Part shown: positions 44,827-51,745 of the stretch, one piece after another
Numbering within the stretch: position 1 is the first letter of the stretch
Layout: each line of letters begins with the position of its first letter
NCBI GenBank assembly: GCA_041394145.1
Contig: JAWKIW010000006.1
Span: 124,001 to 188,000, forward strand
Direction of reading: 5' to 3'
Length of the DNA stretch: 64,000 nucleotides
Origin: JAWKIW01 sp041394145
GTDB taxonomy: Bacteria > Actinomycetota > Acidimicrobiia > Acidimicrobiales > Acidimicrobilacustridaceae
Notes under the pieces: generated by a model
The model's input: the letters and a program-made list of their open reading frames with translations, nothing else
Told to the model about the DNA's origin: nothing
Databases searched by the model: none
Position numbers and translations under genes: made by a program

Positions 44827-45771
44827 ATGTCCACCCTCGCCTCCGACGTCGCGGCCGACGAGCAGGTCCTGGTCGCCGTCGAGGGCCCGCTCGACCTGCG
44901 GGCGACCGTCGGCGTGCACGCCAACGGCCGCCGCGACCCCACCTTGCGTCGGGCCGCCGACGGCGTGTGGCTCGCCCGGCGCACGCCCGACGGGCCGGCG
45001 ACGCTCCACCTCGACGACCGCGAGCTCAGCCCCCGTGACGGCGGACCGCTGCTCGCCCGCGCCTGGGGCCCCGGCGCGTCGGCGGCGCTCACCGCGGCGC
45101 CGGGCATCGTCGGCCTCCACGACGACCCGGGCGCCCTCGTCACCGACCACCCGGTCGTGGCCCGGCTGCGCCGCCACCGGCCGGGCCTGCGCACGAGCCG
45201 CAGCGCAGCCATGATCGCCACGCTCGTGCCGGCGGTGATCGGTCAGAAGGTCCAGGCCGTCGCGGCACACGAGTCGTGGGCCCACCTCGTGCACGCGCTG
45301 TCGGTGCGGGCACCCGGACCGGCCCGGCTGTGGCTGCCCCCCGATCCCGACCGACTGGCGGCGACACCGTACGAGGTCTTCCACCGCTTCGACCTCGAGC
45401 GTCGCCGGGCGGAGGTGATCCGGCGGGTGAGCGCTCGGGCCGAGCGCCTGGAGCGCCTGGTCGACGAGCCCACCGACGTGGCCCTCGCCTCGCTGCGCCG
45501 CCTGCCGGGGATCGGGCCGTGGACGGCCGGCCACGTCGGGAGGGCGGTCCTCGGCGATCCCGATGTCGTGCTCGTGGGGGACTACAACCTCCCCCACCGC
45601 GTGGCGTTCACCCTCGCCGGTGAGCGGCGAGCCACCGACGAGCGCATGCTCGAGCTGCTCGCCCCCTTCGCCGGGCAGCGCGGTCGGGTGCAGCGGTTGA
45701 TCGCCCTCGGTGGGGTCTCCCCGCCACGTCGGGGGCCCCGGCTGCCGAGGCGGCGGATCGCCGGGTCCTGA
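44827..45771 (+). CDS. DNA-3-methyladenine glycosylase 2 family protein
   Basis: A 314-residue HhH-GPD protein with a ~95-residue N-terminal beta domain, as in two-domain AlkA relatives. SAAMIATLVPAVIGQKVQAVAAHESWAHLV starts the helical core in parts. LRRLPGIGPWTAGHVGRAVLG is the helix-hairpin-helix. VVLVGDYNLPHRVAF has the Asp of the GPD loop. The wording GDYNLPH differs from AlkA (GDLG/DDLA), so substrate may differ. Divergent from cyclophilin and the first glycosylase. Confidence 0.83.
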   Translation: MSTLASDVAADEQVLVAVEGPLDLRATVGVHANGRRDPTLRRAADGVWLARRTPDGPATLHLDDRELSPRDGGPLLARAWGPGASAALTAAPGIVGLHDDPGALVTDHPVVARLRRHRPGLRTSRSAAMIATLVPAVIGQKVQAVAAHESWAHLVHALSVRAPGPARLWLPPDPDRLAATPYEVFHRFDLERRRAEVIRRVSARAERLERLVDEPTDVALASLRRLPGIGPWTAGHVGRAVLGDPDVVLVGDYNLPHRVAFTLAGERRATDERMLELLAPFAGQRGRVQRLIALGGVSPPRRGPRLPRRRIAGS

Positions 45772-45795
45772 GCCGGCCGAGCCGGCGGCGCAGGC

Positions 45796-45987
45796 TCAGT
45801 CCTTCAGGGCGACGGCGTTGGGGGTCACGTGCATCTTGGGGACGTAGGCCTCCACCTCGACGTCACGGGACCCCCCGGCCTGCTCGGCCCGCAGGGCCTC
45901 GCGGCAGGCGTCGCAGGGGCCGTAGAAGCGGGTGGCGGCTGCCTCGCCGCAGCGGGGGCAGGTGATCTCGAGCAGCTCGTCGGCCAT
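45796..45987 (-). CDS. Small zinc-ribbon protein
   Basis: A 63-residue protein with two CxxC pairs, ITCPRCG and YGPCDAC, fitting a zinc ribbon. The C-terminus (VPKMHVTPNAVALKD) is short and conserved-looking. ATG 45987 has GAGG eight bases upstream. It converges on the DNA glycosylase gene and is divergent from the 46150 gene. Role unknown; small ribbons of this type often bind RNA or protein partners. Confidence 0.65.
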   Translation of the reverse strand: MADELLEITCPRCGEAAATRFYGPCDACREALRAEQAGGSRDVEVEAYVPKMHVTPNAVALKD

Positions 45988-46149
45988 GAGGGGATCCTCG
46001 CGCACCGCTGTCCACCGGTCGGGCACCCTTGTCCCCAGCGAAGTCACAGGGTTGCCCCTCTTCCTCCCCACAGGGCACCGGTCGTACCGTCCTGCGAGAC
46101 CCAGCTCGCCACGGGGCGCGGCGAACGGGCACGGACGGGGAGGTGACCG
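45988..46149. other. Divergent intergenic region with DnaA-box-like words
   Basis: 162 bases between two divergent small genes. It contains CTGTCCACC (46008-46016) and TTGTCCCCA (46029-46037), each close to the actinobacterial DnaA box TTGTCCACA, and a GGGGAGG ribosome binding site before ATG 46150. No clear TANNNT start-proximal hexamer on either side. Confidence 0.35.
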
Positions 46150-46395
46150 ATGGCGACCTACGAGGTGGTCCTGAAGGACCGCACGATCGAGCGGATCGAG
46201 GCGGCCGACGCCTACCAGCAGGAGGGCCAGATGACGACGTTCTTCGCCCTCGGCGACGGCCGTCGGGTCGTCGACTGCTGGAGCAGCCGGCTGGCCAGCT
46301 TCCGCACCAGCGAGATCCTCATCATCCGCCGCTCCGACGCGCTCGCCGAGCGGGCGACGCCGATCACCGAGCTCGCCGAGCGCCGATCCGCCTGA
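46150..46395 (+). CDS. Hypothetical protein, small alpha/beta
   Basis: An 81-residue soluble protein beginning MATYEVVLKDRTIERIEAADAY, with a central FFALGDGRRVVDCWSSRLASFRTSEILIIRR. Predicted strand-helix pattern suggests a compact beta-sheet protein, perhaps a small regulatory or cofactor-binding fold. A good GGGGAGG site precedes ATG 46150. I recognise no family. The J-domain gene starts 65 bases after its stop with its own promoter-like hexamer. Confidence 0.62.
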   Translation: MATYEVVLKDRTIERIEAADAYQQEGQMTTFFALGDGRRVVDCWSSRLASFRTSEILIIRRSDALAERATPITELAERRSA

Positions 46396-46446
46396 GCGGG
46401 CCACCACGCCGCAGGGGGACCAGATGGGGGAGGCCGGCGTGCCCAC

Positions 46447-46452
46447 TAGCGT
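46447..46452 (+). promoter_or_regulatory. -10-like hexamer TAGCGT, leaderless promoter for the J-domain gene
   Basis: Eight bases before GTG 46461; no ribosome binding site between. Confidence 0.5.
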
Positions 46453-46460
46453 GGGCGCCC

Positions 46461-47048
46461 GTGGACGTCGCCGAGGCGCTGCGGGTGCTCGGACTCGCAC
46501 CGGGGTGCGACCGCGCCCAGGTGCGAGCCGCCTACCGCGCCCTGGTGCGCATCCACCACCCCGACGTCGCCGACGGGGCGGCCTCGCAGGACGCGGCGGG
46601 GACCACCGTCCGCCTCACCCACGCGATGGCGGTCCTGCAGCGAGCCCTCGACGACCACGGCGGCACGGTGCCGGCGCCCCCCTCGTCGCCGGCGCCACGT
46701 TCCTCGACGGCCGCGGCGCCCCCGGCCGCGGCGCCCCCGGCCGCCGTCCTCGACGAGGGCAGCCTGACGATCGAGGCCCCGCCCCCCGAGACGTTCGCCG
46801 TGCTGTACGAGGCGGCGAGCCGGGTCGGCGACGTGGCCTACGTCGACCGCCAGCTGGGGATCCTCGAGATCATCGTGCGGTTCGAGGGCGGCCCGTCGTG
46901 CTCGGTCGTGCTGACCACCCAGGGCCGCGCCACCCACACCGAGGTCTTCTGCTCGATGGAGTCCATCGAGGCCGCGCCGGCCCCGTCGATCCGCCCCGTG
47001 CTCGACGCCCTCGTCGACGAGCTGCGCGCCGGCTCGTCGACGACCTGA
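46461..47048 (+). CDS. J-domain protein
   Basis: A 195-residue protein. The N-terminal J domain (~1-65) has DVAEALRVLGLAPGCDRAQVRAAYRALVRIHHPD in parts, with the HPD tripeptide that stimulates Hsp70 ATPase. An Ala/Pro linker is encoded by a 15-base tandem repeat. The C-terminal domain (EGSLTIEAPPPETFAVLYEAASRVG to the end) resembles the uncharacterised domain often fused to J domains in actinobacteria. There is no Gly/Phe or zinc-finger region, so it is not DnaJ itself. A hairpin follows the stop. Confidence 0.8.
   Translation: MDVAEALRVLGLAPGCDRAQVRAAYRALVRIHHPDVADGAASQDAAGTTVRLTHAMAVLQRALDDHGGTVPAPPSSPAPRSSTAAAPPAAAPPAAVLDEGSLTIEAPPPETFAVLYEAASRVGDVAYVDRQLGILEIIVRFEGGPSCSVVLTTQGRATHTEVFCSMESIEAAPAPSIRPVLDALVDELRAGSSTT
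46709..46740 (+). repeat. Tandem 15-base repeat (GGCCGCGGCGCCCCC, two copies plus a fragment)
   Basis: Encodes the AAPPAAAPPAA linker of the J-domain protein. In-frame length variation is possible. Confidence 0.75.
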
Positions 47049-47068
47049 CCGCGGCCCCGCCTGCCGCG
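47048..47068 (+). terminator. GC-rich hairpin after the J-domain gene
   Basis: CCGCGGC / GCCGCGG stem with a 7-base loop starting at the last base of the stop codon. No T-tract. Confidence 0.45.
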
Positions 47069-47112
47069 GGTATCCCCCATCTGGGCCCTCGCAGGGTTCA
47101 CACTTTTCTGTC

Positions 47113-47787
47113 ATGAGCATGCAGTTGATCTCGCGCCCGGTCCCGGGCCGGGGGGCTGCCCGGGCCGGCCGGGGCCCGCTGGGCCAGCCCGGCAAGGCCT
47201 GGCTGCTCGACCCCGTCGGCCTGCACCGGGAGTTCGACGACCTGTTCGCCGGTCTGGTCGACGACGACGGCCTGGCCCGCTTCCGCGCCCGCGTCGCCAC
47301 CCTGTGGCGCAGCGACGATCCGGTGGTGCACGACTACATCGCCTCGCTCCCCTGTCACACGCCCGAGGAGTGGGAGGACGGGTTCGAGGAGCGGCACCTC
47401 GCCGAGTGGTACCGGGTGCTCATGGCCGCCCACCTCGAGCCCACCCGGCCCTTCGCCGACCCGGTGCGCCTCAAGGACAGCCTGCCCGAGGTCGGCTGGA
47501 CGCCCACCGACGCCCGCCGGCTGGCCTGGGGCCGCGAGCTGATCGAGCTGGCCCAGGCGTACGGCCAGGAGGACGCCGTCGCCGCGCTCGAGATCGTGCT
47601 GCGGTTCGGCAACAAGGGCTGGCTCGACCAGGACGACCTGGCCGCCTACCTCGACGGGTTCCGTCACATGGACCGCCAGTGGTTCCGCACGGCGCAGCAC
47701 CTCGTGCCGTTGGTCGAGGACGCCTACGAGGTCCTGCGGGCGGCCGCGCACCATCCCGACCAGGTGCTGCTGCTCGCCAACGGCTGA
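47113..47787 (+). CDS. Hypothetical helical protein
   Basis: A 224-residue protein with a Gly/Arg-rich start, then mostly helix: DDGLARFRARVATLWRSDDPVVHDYIASLPC, WEDGFEERHLAEWYRVLMAAHLE, and RELIELAQAYGQEDAVAALEIVLRFG. No catalytic motif or membrane segment. Two start codons (ATG 47113 and ATG 47119) are adjacent; TTCACACTTTTCTGTC just before could contain a -10. I do not recognise the family. Its codon use matches its neighbours, and the protein is long enough to be real. Confidence 0.62.
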   Translation: MSMQLISRPVPGRGAARAGRGPLGQPGKAWLLDPVGLHREFDDLFAGLVDDDGLARFRARVATLWRSDDPVVHDYIASLPCHTPEEWEDGFEERHLAEWYRVLMAAHLEPTRPFADPVRLKDSLPEVGWTPTDARRLAWGRELIELAQAYGQEDAVAALEIVLRFGNKGWLDQDDLAAYLDGFRHMDRQWFRTAQHLVPLVEDAYEVLRAAAHHPDQVLLLANG

Positions 47788-47816
47788 CCCGCCGGGTCCG
47801 ACGGCTCGCCGTCGGG

Positions 47817-47822
47817 CAGACT
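47817..47822 (+). promoter_or_regulatory. -10-like hexamer CAGACT for the GNAT gene
   Basis: CANNNT variant six bases before GTG 47829. Confidence 0.3.
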
Positions 47823-47828
47823 CGGCCG

Positions 47829-48578
47829 GTGTCCGACGTGGTCACCGCCGGTGCCGCCAACCTCGCCGCGTGGCACGACGCCTCGCTGGCCGCCCTCGGC
47901 GTCGTGAGCGACCCCACCCCCGACTGGTGGCGGGCCGCGCAGACCCAGCCGAGCATCTACCACAGCGCCGTCAGCCGACGACGGGGCTCGGGGATCGCCG
48001 ACCGGCGGCGCCTCGTGGCCGACCTCGGTGACTGGGCCGACGGCAACGGCACCTACCTGTCCGTGTGCGACAGCTTCGGCGAGCTCGACCTGCGTCCCCT
48101 CGGCATCGCCCATCGGGCCCGCGCCCCGTGGTTCCACCGCGTCGCGACCGCCGACGATCCGCTGCCGCCGGTCCCGTCGATCCCCGGGCTGCGGATCGAT
48201 CGGGTGGCCGACGTCGAGGACCTGGTCGCCTTCGAGCGAACGGTGGTGCGGGCCTACGGGGCCCGGCCACCGGTGAGCGACCTCGACATCCACGCCCCGG
48301 GCATCCTCGCCGACCCGGCGATGGACCTCCGGCTGGCCCGCCTCGACGGGGCCGCCGTCGGGGTCGGCATGGGCTACCGGGCCGCCGGCCTCGTCGGCGT
48401 GTACGGCATCGGCGTGGTGCCCGAGGCGCGGGGGCTGGGGATCGCCACGGCGCTGACCGCCGCGGTGCTGGCCGGTTCGGCGCGGCTGCCGGCCGTCCTC
48501 CAGCCCAGCCCGGCTGCGGAGGGGCTGTACCGCCGGCTCGGGTTCGCCGCCGCCGGCTGGTACGACCACTGGGCCTGA
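47829..48578 (+). CDS. GNAT family N-acetyltransferase
   Basis: A 249-residue acetyltransferase. The C-terminal ~130 residues form the GNAT fold: LRLARLDGAAVGVGMGYRAAG, VYGIGVVPEARGLGIATALTAAVL with the pyrophosphate-binding R/G-x-x-G-x-G/A loop, and AEGLYRRLGFAAAGWYDHW, the usual final strand. The N-terminal part (WWRAAQTQPSIYH) may bind substrate. Acceptor unknown. Confidence 0.85.
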   Translation: MSDVVTAGAANLAAWHDASLAALGVVSDPTPDWWRAAQTQPSIYHSAVSRRRGSGIADRRRLVADLGDWADGNGTYLSVCDSFGELDLRPLGIAHRARAPWFHRVATADDPLPPVPSIPGLRIDRVADVEDLVAFERTVVRAYGARPPVSDLDIHAPGILADPAMDLRLARLDGAAVGVGMGYRAAGLVGVYGIGVVPEARGLGIATALTAAVLAGSARLPAVLQPSPAAEGLYRRLGFAAAGWYDHWA

Positions 48579-48609
48579 CCCGGCACTGCCGAGACGGCCG
48601 AGCCGACCA

Positions 48610-48615
48610 TAGGCT
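48610..48615 (+). promoter_or_regulatory. -10-like hexamer TAGGCT, leaderless promoter for the CurA-like gene
   Basis: Seven bases before ATG 48623. Confidence 0.5.
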
Positions 48616-48622
48616 GGCGGTC

Positions 48623-49648
48623 ATGTCCGCGCCCGACGTCACCCGACCGTCCACCAACCGCCGCATCGTCGTGGCCCGCCGGCCGGTGGGCGCGGTCACC
48701 CCGGACTGCTTCCGGCTCGAGTCCGTCCCGGTGCCCGAGCTGGCCGACGGCGAGGCCCTGGCCGCGGTGCGCTACCTGTCGATCGACCCGACCATCCGGG
48801 GTTGGATCTCCCACGACACCTACCTCCCCGCGGTGCCCCACGGCGACGTGGTGCGCCGCGGTGGCACCGCGGTGGTCGTGGCCTCCCGGCGCGACGACCT
48901 GCCGGTGGGCTCGGCGGTGTTCGGCATGACCGGCTGGCAGGAGCTGTGCGTGCTGGGACCGGGCGACCAGGTGCAACCCCTCCCCGACGGCATCGACCTC
49001 GCCGACGCCCTCGGCGTCTACGGCGTCACCGGGATCACCGCCTACGTGGGCATGCTCGAGTACGGCCGCCCGCAGGCCGGGGAGACGGTGGTCGTGTCGG
49101 GTGCCGCCGGGGCGACCGGCTCGGTCGCCGGCCAGATCGCCCGCATCCGGGGTGCCCGGGTGATCGGCATCGCCGGTGGCGCCGAGAAGTGCGCCTGGCT
49201 CACCGATGCGCTGGGGTTCGCCGCCGCCGTCGACTACCGCACCGAGGACGTCGGCGCCCGCCTCGGCGAGCTGTGCCCCGACGGCCTGGACGTGTTCTAC
49301 GACAACGTCGGCGGTGACATCCTCGAGGCGGCCCTCGACCACCTCGCCATCGGCGCCCGGATCGTGCTGTGCGGCGCCATCGCCACCTACAACGACGTCG
49401 AGCCCCGGCCGGGACCACGCAACCTGAGCAACCTGATCGTGCAGCGCGCCCGGATGGAGGGCTTCTTGCTGCTCGACCACGTCGACCGCTTCGCGGAGGC
49501 CGCCCTCACCCTGGCGGGCTGGGTCGCCGATGGCGAGATCCGGCACCGCACCGACGTCGTGGAGGGCCTCGAGCACGCCCCCGACGCGCTCGACCGCCTG
49601 TTCACCGGCGCCAACACCGGCAAGGTGGTCGTGCACGTCGCCGGCTGA
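48623..49648 (+). CDS. NADP-dependent oxidoreductase, medium-chain (CurA/leukotriene B4 dehydrogenase-like)
   Basis: A 341-residue zinc-independent MDR enzyme that would reduce alpha-beta double bonds of enones. YLSIDPTIRGWI is the family N-terminal motif. VYGVTGITAYVGMLEYGRPQAGETVVVSGAAGATGSVAGQIA (in parts) is the Rossmann NADP site. DVFYDNVGGDILEAALDHL and RMEGFLLLDHVDRF are typical of the CurA/LTB4DH subgroup. ATG 48623 follows a leaderless-type hexamer. Physiological substrate unknown. Confidence 0.88.
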   Translation: MSAPDVTRPSTNRRIVVARRPVGAVTPDCFRLESVPVPELADGEALAAVRYLSIDPTIRGWISHDTYLPAVPHGDVVRRGGTAVVVASRRDDLPVGSAVFGMTGWQELCVLGPGDQVQPLPDGIDLADALGVYGVTGITAYVGMLEYGRPQAGETVVVSGAAGATGSVAGQIARIRGARVIGIAGGAEKCAWLTDALGFAAAVDYRTEDVGARLGELCPDGLDVFYDNVGGDILEAALDHLAIGARIVLCGAIATYNDVEPRPGPRNLSNLIVQRARMEGFLLLDHVDRFAEAALTLAGWVADGEIRHRTDVVEGLEHAPDALDRLFTGANTGKVVVHVAG

Positions 49649-49688
49649 CGGGAGCCCGGCGGACCGACGAGCGTCCCCGGGGCGGCGC

Positions 49689-50510
49689 TCAGGGCTCTGT
49701 CTGGTCGCCCCCGGCCTCGGGGCCGGGGTCGTCCTCGGCGGCGGGGAGCTGGCGGTCCTCGGCCAGGGGCAGGGTCCGACCCGCCGGGCGCGGCGTCGGT
49801 GTCGGCCCGGGCCGGATGGCGGTGTCCCGCTCCACCCGAGGGCGGGGGCGCCCGTGTCGACCCGGTGCCCCGGTCGTCGCCTCCTGCCAGTCGCGGGACT
49901 CGCCGGTGGTGGGGATGATCCCGCCGAGGTCGGGCACCCAGTCGCCGGCACCGGCCGGCTCCTCGTCGAGCACCCGGTGACGACGCAGGAACACCTCCTC
50001 CACGAGGATGATCGCCAGGCGGGCGACGGCGGCGGCATCGACCGACTCGGGCTCGAGCGAGTCGAAGCGCAGGCGGTGGTCGCTGCCGGGGTCGAGCCCG
50101 CCGATGGCGCAGTCGATGCGCCAGGTGCGGGGGTTCAGCGCGAACGCCAGGAACGGGGCGTGCTGGGCCGTGCGCAGGTCGGCGACCGGCAGCACCTTGA
50201 ACGCCAGACCGGCGAGGTCGGGCAGCTCCCCCTCGTGCTCCTCGTCGGCGTGGAGCACCTCCGGCGCGGGCAGGGCCTCCAGCCAGGCGTGGTGCCCGCG
50301 CCGCTCGAGACGCCAGGCGACCGCGTCGAGCGCCGGCCGCACCACGCGCTCTCGAGCCTCCTCGTACCCCCGGGCCCGTGACAGCTGGATCTCGCCCTCA
50401 CCGGGCGCGAGGTGGGTCGGCCGTCGCTCGTGGTGCGCGTCGAAGTCGTCGAGCACGCCGGCGAGGTACCGGAGCTCGCGCGCCGCCTCGCGAGGGAGCC
50501 CGTCGTCCAC
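49689..50510 (-). CDS. Hypothetical protein with disordered basic C-terminal tail
   Basis: A 273-residue protein. The first ~190 residues look folded (ELRYLAGVLDDFDAHHERRP, WLEALPAPEVLHADEEHEGELP, LAIILVEEVFLRRHRVL). The last ~80 are Pro/Gly/Arg-rich and probably disordered. No motif allows a function. GTG 50510 follows TACGCT (50518-50523) by seven bases, which supports it as a real gene. It converges on the CurA-like gene. Confidence 0.6.
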   Translation of the reverse strand: MDDGLPREAARELRYLAGVLDDFDAHHERRPTHLAPGEGEIQLSRARGYEEARERVVRPALDAVAWRLERRGHHAWLEALPAPEVLHADEEHEGELPDLAGLAFKVLPVADLRTAQHAPFLAFALNPRTWRIDCAIGGLDPGSDHRLRFDSLEPESVDAAAVARLAIILVEEVFLRRHRVLDEEPAGAGDWVPDLGGIIPTTGESRDWQEATTGAPGRHGRPRPRVERDTAIRPGPTPTPRPAGRTLPLAEDRQLPAAEDDPGPEAGGDQTEP

Positions 50511-50517
50511 CCGGCGG

Positions 50518-50523
50518 AGCGTA
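50518..50523 (-). promoter_or_regulatory. -10-like hexamer TACGCT, leaderless promoter for the 49689-50510 gene
   Basis: Seven bases before GTG 50510. Confidence 0.4.
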
Positions 50524-50567
50524 CCGGGTGCCCAGCACGGCGGGGAATCGCCGCGCCGGTGACCGGG

Positions 50568-50921
50568 TCACGACACCAGCTCGAGCACCCGCTCTGGCGG
50601 TCGGCCGATGACGCCGCGCTCGCCCACCACGAGGATCGGTCGCTGCAGCAGCTCGGGGTGCTCGACGAGCAGGTCGACCACCGCGCCCGCCGACCGGTAG
50701 TCGTCGGCGACGAGCCCGAGCTCCTTGAAGCGCTTGTCCTTGCGGACCAGCTCCGCCGGCGGGGCGTCGACCGCCCCCACCAGCGCCCGCAGCGTGGCGC
50801 GGTCCGGCGGTGCCTTGAGGTACTCGACCACCTCCACCTCGACCCCAGCGGCGGCGAGCAGGTCACGGGCCTTCCGGGCCGTCGAGCAGTTCCGGTTGAA
50901 GTACAGCTGGGGGCGAGCCAT
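50568..50921 (-). CDS. arsC: ArsC-family arsenate reductase-like protein
   Basis: A 117-residue thioredoxin-fold protein of the ArsC/Spx family. YFNRNCSTARKARDLL has the single catalytic-type Cys12 followed by the Ser and Arg expected for ArsC-like proteins. LVRKDKRFKELGL and RPILVVGERGVIGRPPERVLEL match the rest of the fold, including the arsenate-binding Arg region. No other ars genes are nearby, so it could instead reduce another oxyanion. ATG 50921 follows TAGGTT by seven bases. Confidence 0.85.
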   Translation of the reverse strand: MARPQLYFNRNCSTARKARDLLAAAGVEVEVVEYLKAPPDRATLRALVGAVDAPPAELVRKDKRFKELGLVADDYRSAGAVVDLLVEHPELLQRPILVVGERGVIGRPPERVLELVS

Positions 50922-50928
50922 GTCCGGC

Positions 50929-50934
50929 AACCTA
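50929..50934 (-). promoter_or_regulatory. -10-like hexamer TAGGTT, leaderless promoter for arsC
   Basis: Seven bases before ATG 50921. Confidence 0.45.
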
Positions 50935-50944
50935 CCCCCGTCGC

Positions 50945-51364
50945 TCAACGACGACGGCCGACGAGCGCGGCCGCGACGCATCCCCCGCCGTACACCGCCA
51001 CCACGCCCCAGAAGACCGGGTCGGCGAGGTGGTCGAGGTACCGGGCGAACCCGGCGCCGAGCCCGACGCCGAGCGGGACGGTGACCGCCAGGAGGCGCCG
51101 GGGCGACGGCCGGAGGTGCCCGAGGTGCTCCCCGACGAAGTCCACGACGGCGGGAAGGGGCAGCACGACGACCATGGCGGCCGTCAGCCAGCCCGGCAGG
51201 CCGACGGCGAGCAGCGCCGCGGCCACACCGATGGCGACCGGGTACAGCACCAGGCACCGGCGGCACACGTGGGTCCGCCCGATGCGCACGCACCGGTCGT
51301 AGTCCTCGGGCCAGTGGTGGGCCAGCCACATCGGCGTGACCCGCTTGTCGGCCGGTGCCGGCAT
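50945..51364 (-). CDS. DUF2085-like small membrane protein
   Basis: A 139-residue protein. The N-terminal HVCRRCLVLYPVAIG matches the CxRC motif of DUF2085 proteins. Three to four helices follow (VAAALLAVGLPGWLTAAMVVVLPL, LLAVTVPLGVGLGAGF, VFWGVVAVYGGGCVAAALV). I prefer ATG 51364 because TACCAT (51372-51377) sits seven bases before it. The alternative ATG 51373 would overlap that hexamer. Function unknown. Confidence 0.68.
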   Translation of the reverse strand: MPAPADKRVTPMWLAHHWPEDYDRCVRIGRTHVCRRCLVLYPVAIGVAAALLAVGLPGWLTAAMVVVLPLPAVVDFVGEHLGHLRPSPRRLLAVTVPLGVGLGAGFARYLDHLADPVFWGVVAVYGGGCVAAALVGRRR

Positions 51365-51410
51365 GGCCGGCATGGTAGGGCCAGCCGACGCATCGACCGC
51401 CGAGCGCGGC

Positions 51411-51665
51411 TCAGCGGGCCCGGCGCAGCCCGGCCGCCCGCAGGCGAGCCACCAGCACGCGGCCGCTGACCGGCTCGGCCCCCAGCGCGACGGCCCGGTC
51501 CCACAGCGACTCGGGCAGGTCGTAGTGGTCGCCGTGGAACGCCACGGGAGGCAGCTCGAGCCGGGCGGCGAAGGCGTGCAGCTCGCCGTAGGCGAGGTCG
51601 CTGACCAGATGGGCGAAGCGGATCCCACGACGGGCCCACACCGGGGGATCGACCAGGACGGCCAC
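51411..51665 (-). CDS. DUF4031 domain protein
   Basis: An 84-residue protein matching DUF4031, a small bacterial family of unknown function. The order VDPPVWARRGIRFAHLVSD, YGELHAFAARL, HGDHYDLPESLWDRAVALGA and SGRVLVARLRAAGLR is characteristic. GTG 51665 follows TAGGGT (51674-51679) by eight bases. It is divergent from the acyltransferase gene. Confidence 0.83.
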   Translation of the reverse strand: MAVLVDPPVWARRGIRFAHLVSDLAYGELHAFAARLELPPVAFHGDHYDLPESLWDRAVALGAEPVSGRVLVARLRAAGLRRAR

Positions 51666-51673
51666 GATCGGTC

Positions 51674-51679
51674 ACCCTA
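51674..51679 (-). promoter_or_regulatory. -10-like hexamer TAGGGT, leaderless promoter for the DUF4031 gene
   Basis: Eight bases before GTG 51665. Confidence 0.45.
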
Positions 51680-51729
51680 CCGACCACGCCGGGTCGCCAG
51701 GCGACTGCCGGGCCCGGCCCCCGCGGGGA

Positions 51730-51735
51730 TACCCT
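51730..51735 (+). promoter_or_regulatory. -10-like hexamer TACCCT before the OafA-like acyltransferase
   Basis: Ten bases before GTG 51746, with GGAGG directly between them. Mixed leader or leaderless. Confidence 0.35.
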
Positions 51736-51745
51736 GGAGGCTCCC

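Noticed and set aside
51372..51377. ATG 51373 as start of the DUF2085-like gene
   Set aside because: It coincides with a TACCAT hexamer placed seven bases before ATG 51364, which matches the start pattern of neighbouring genes.
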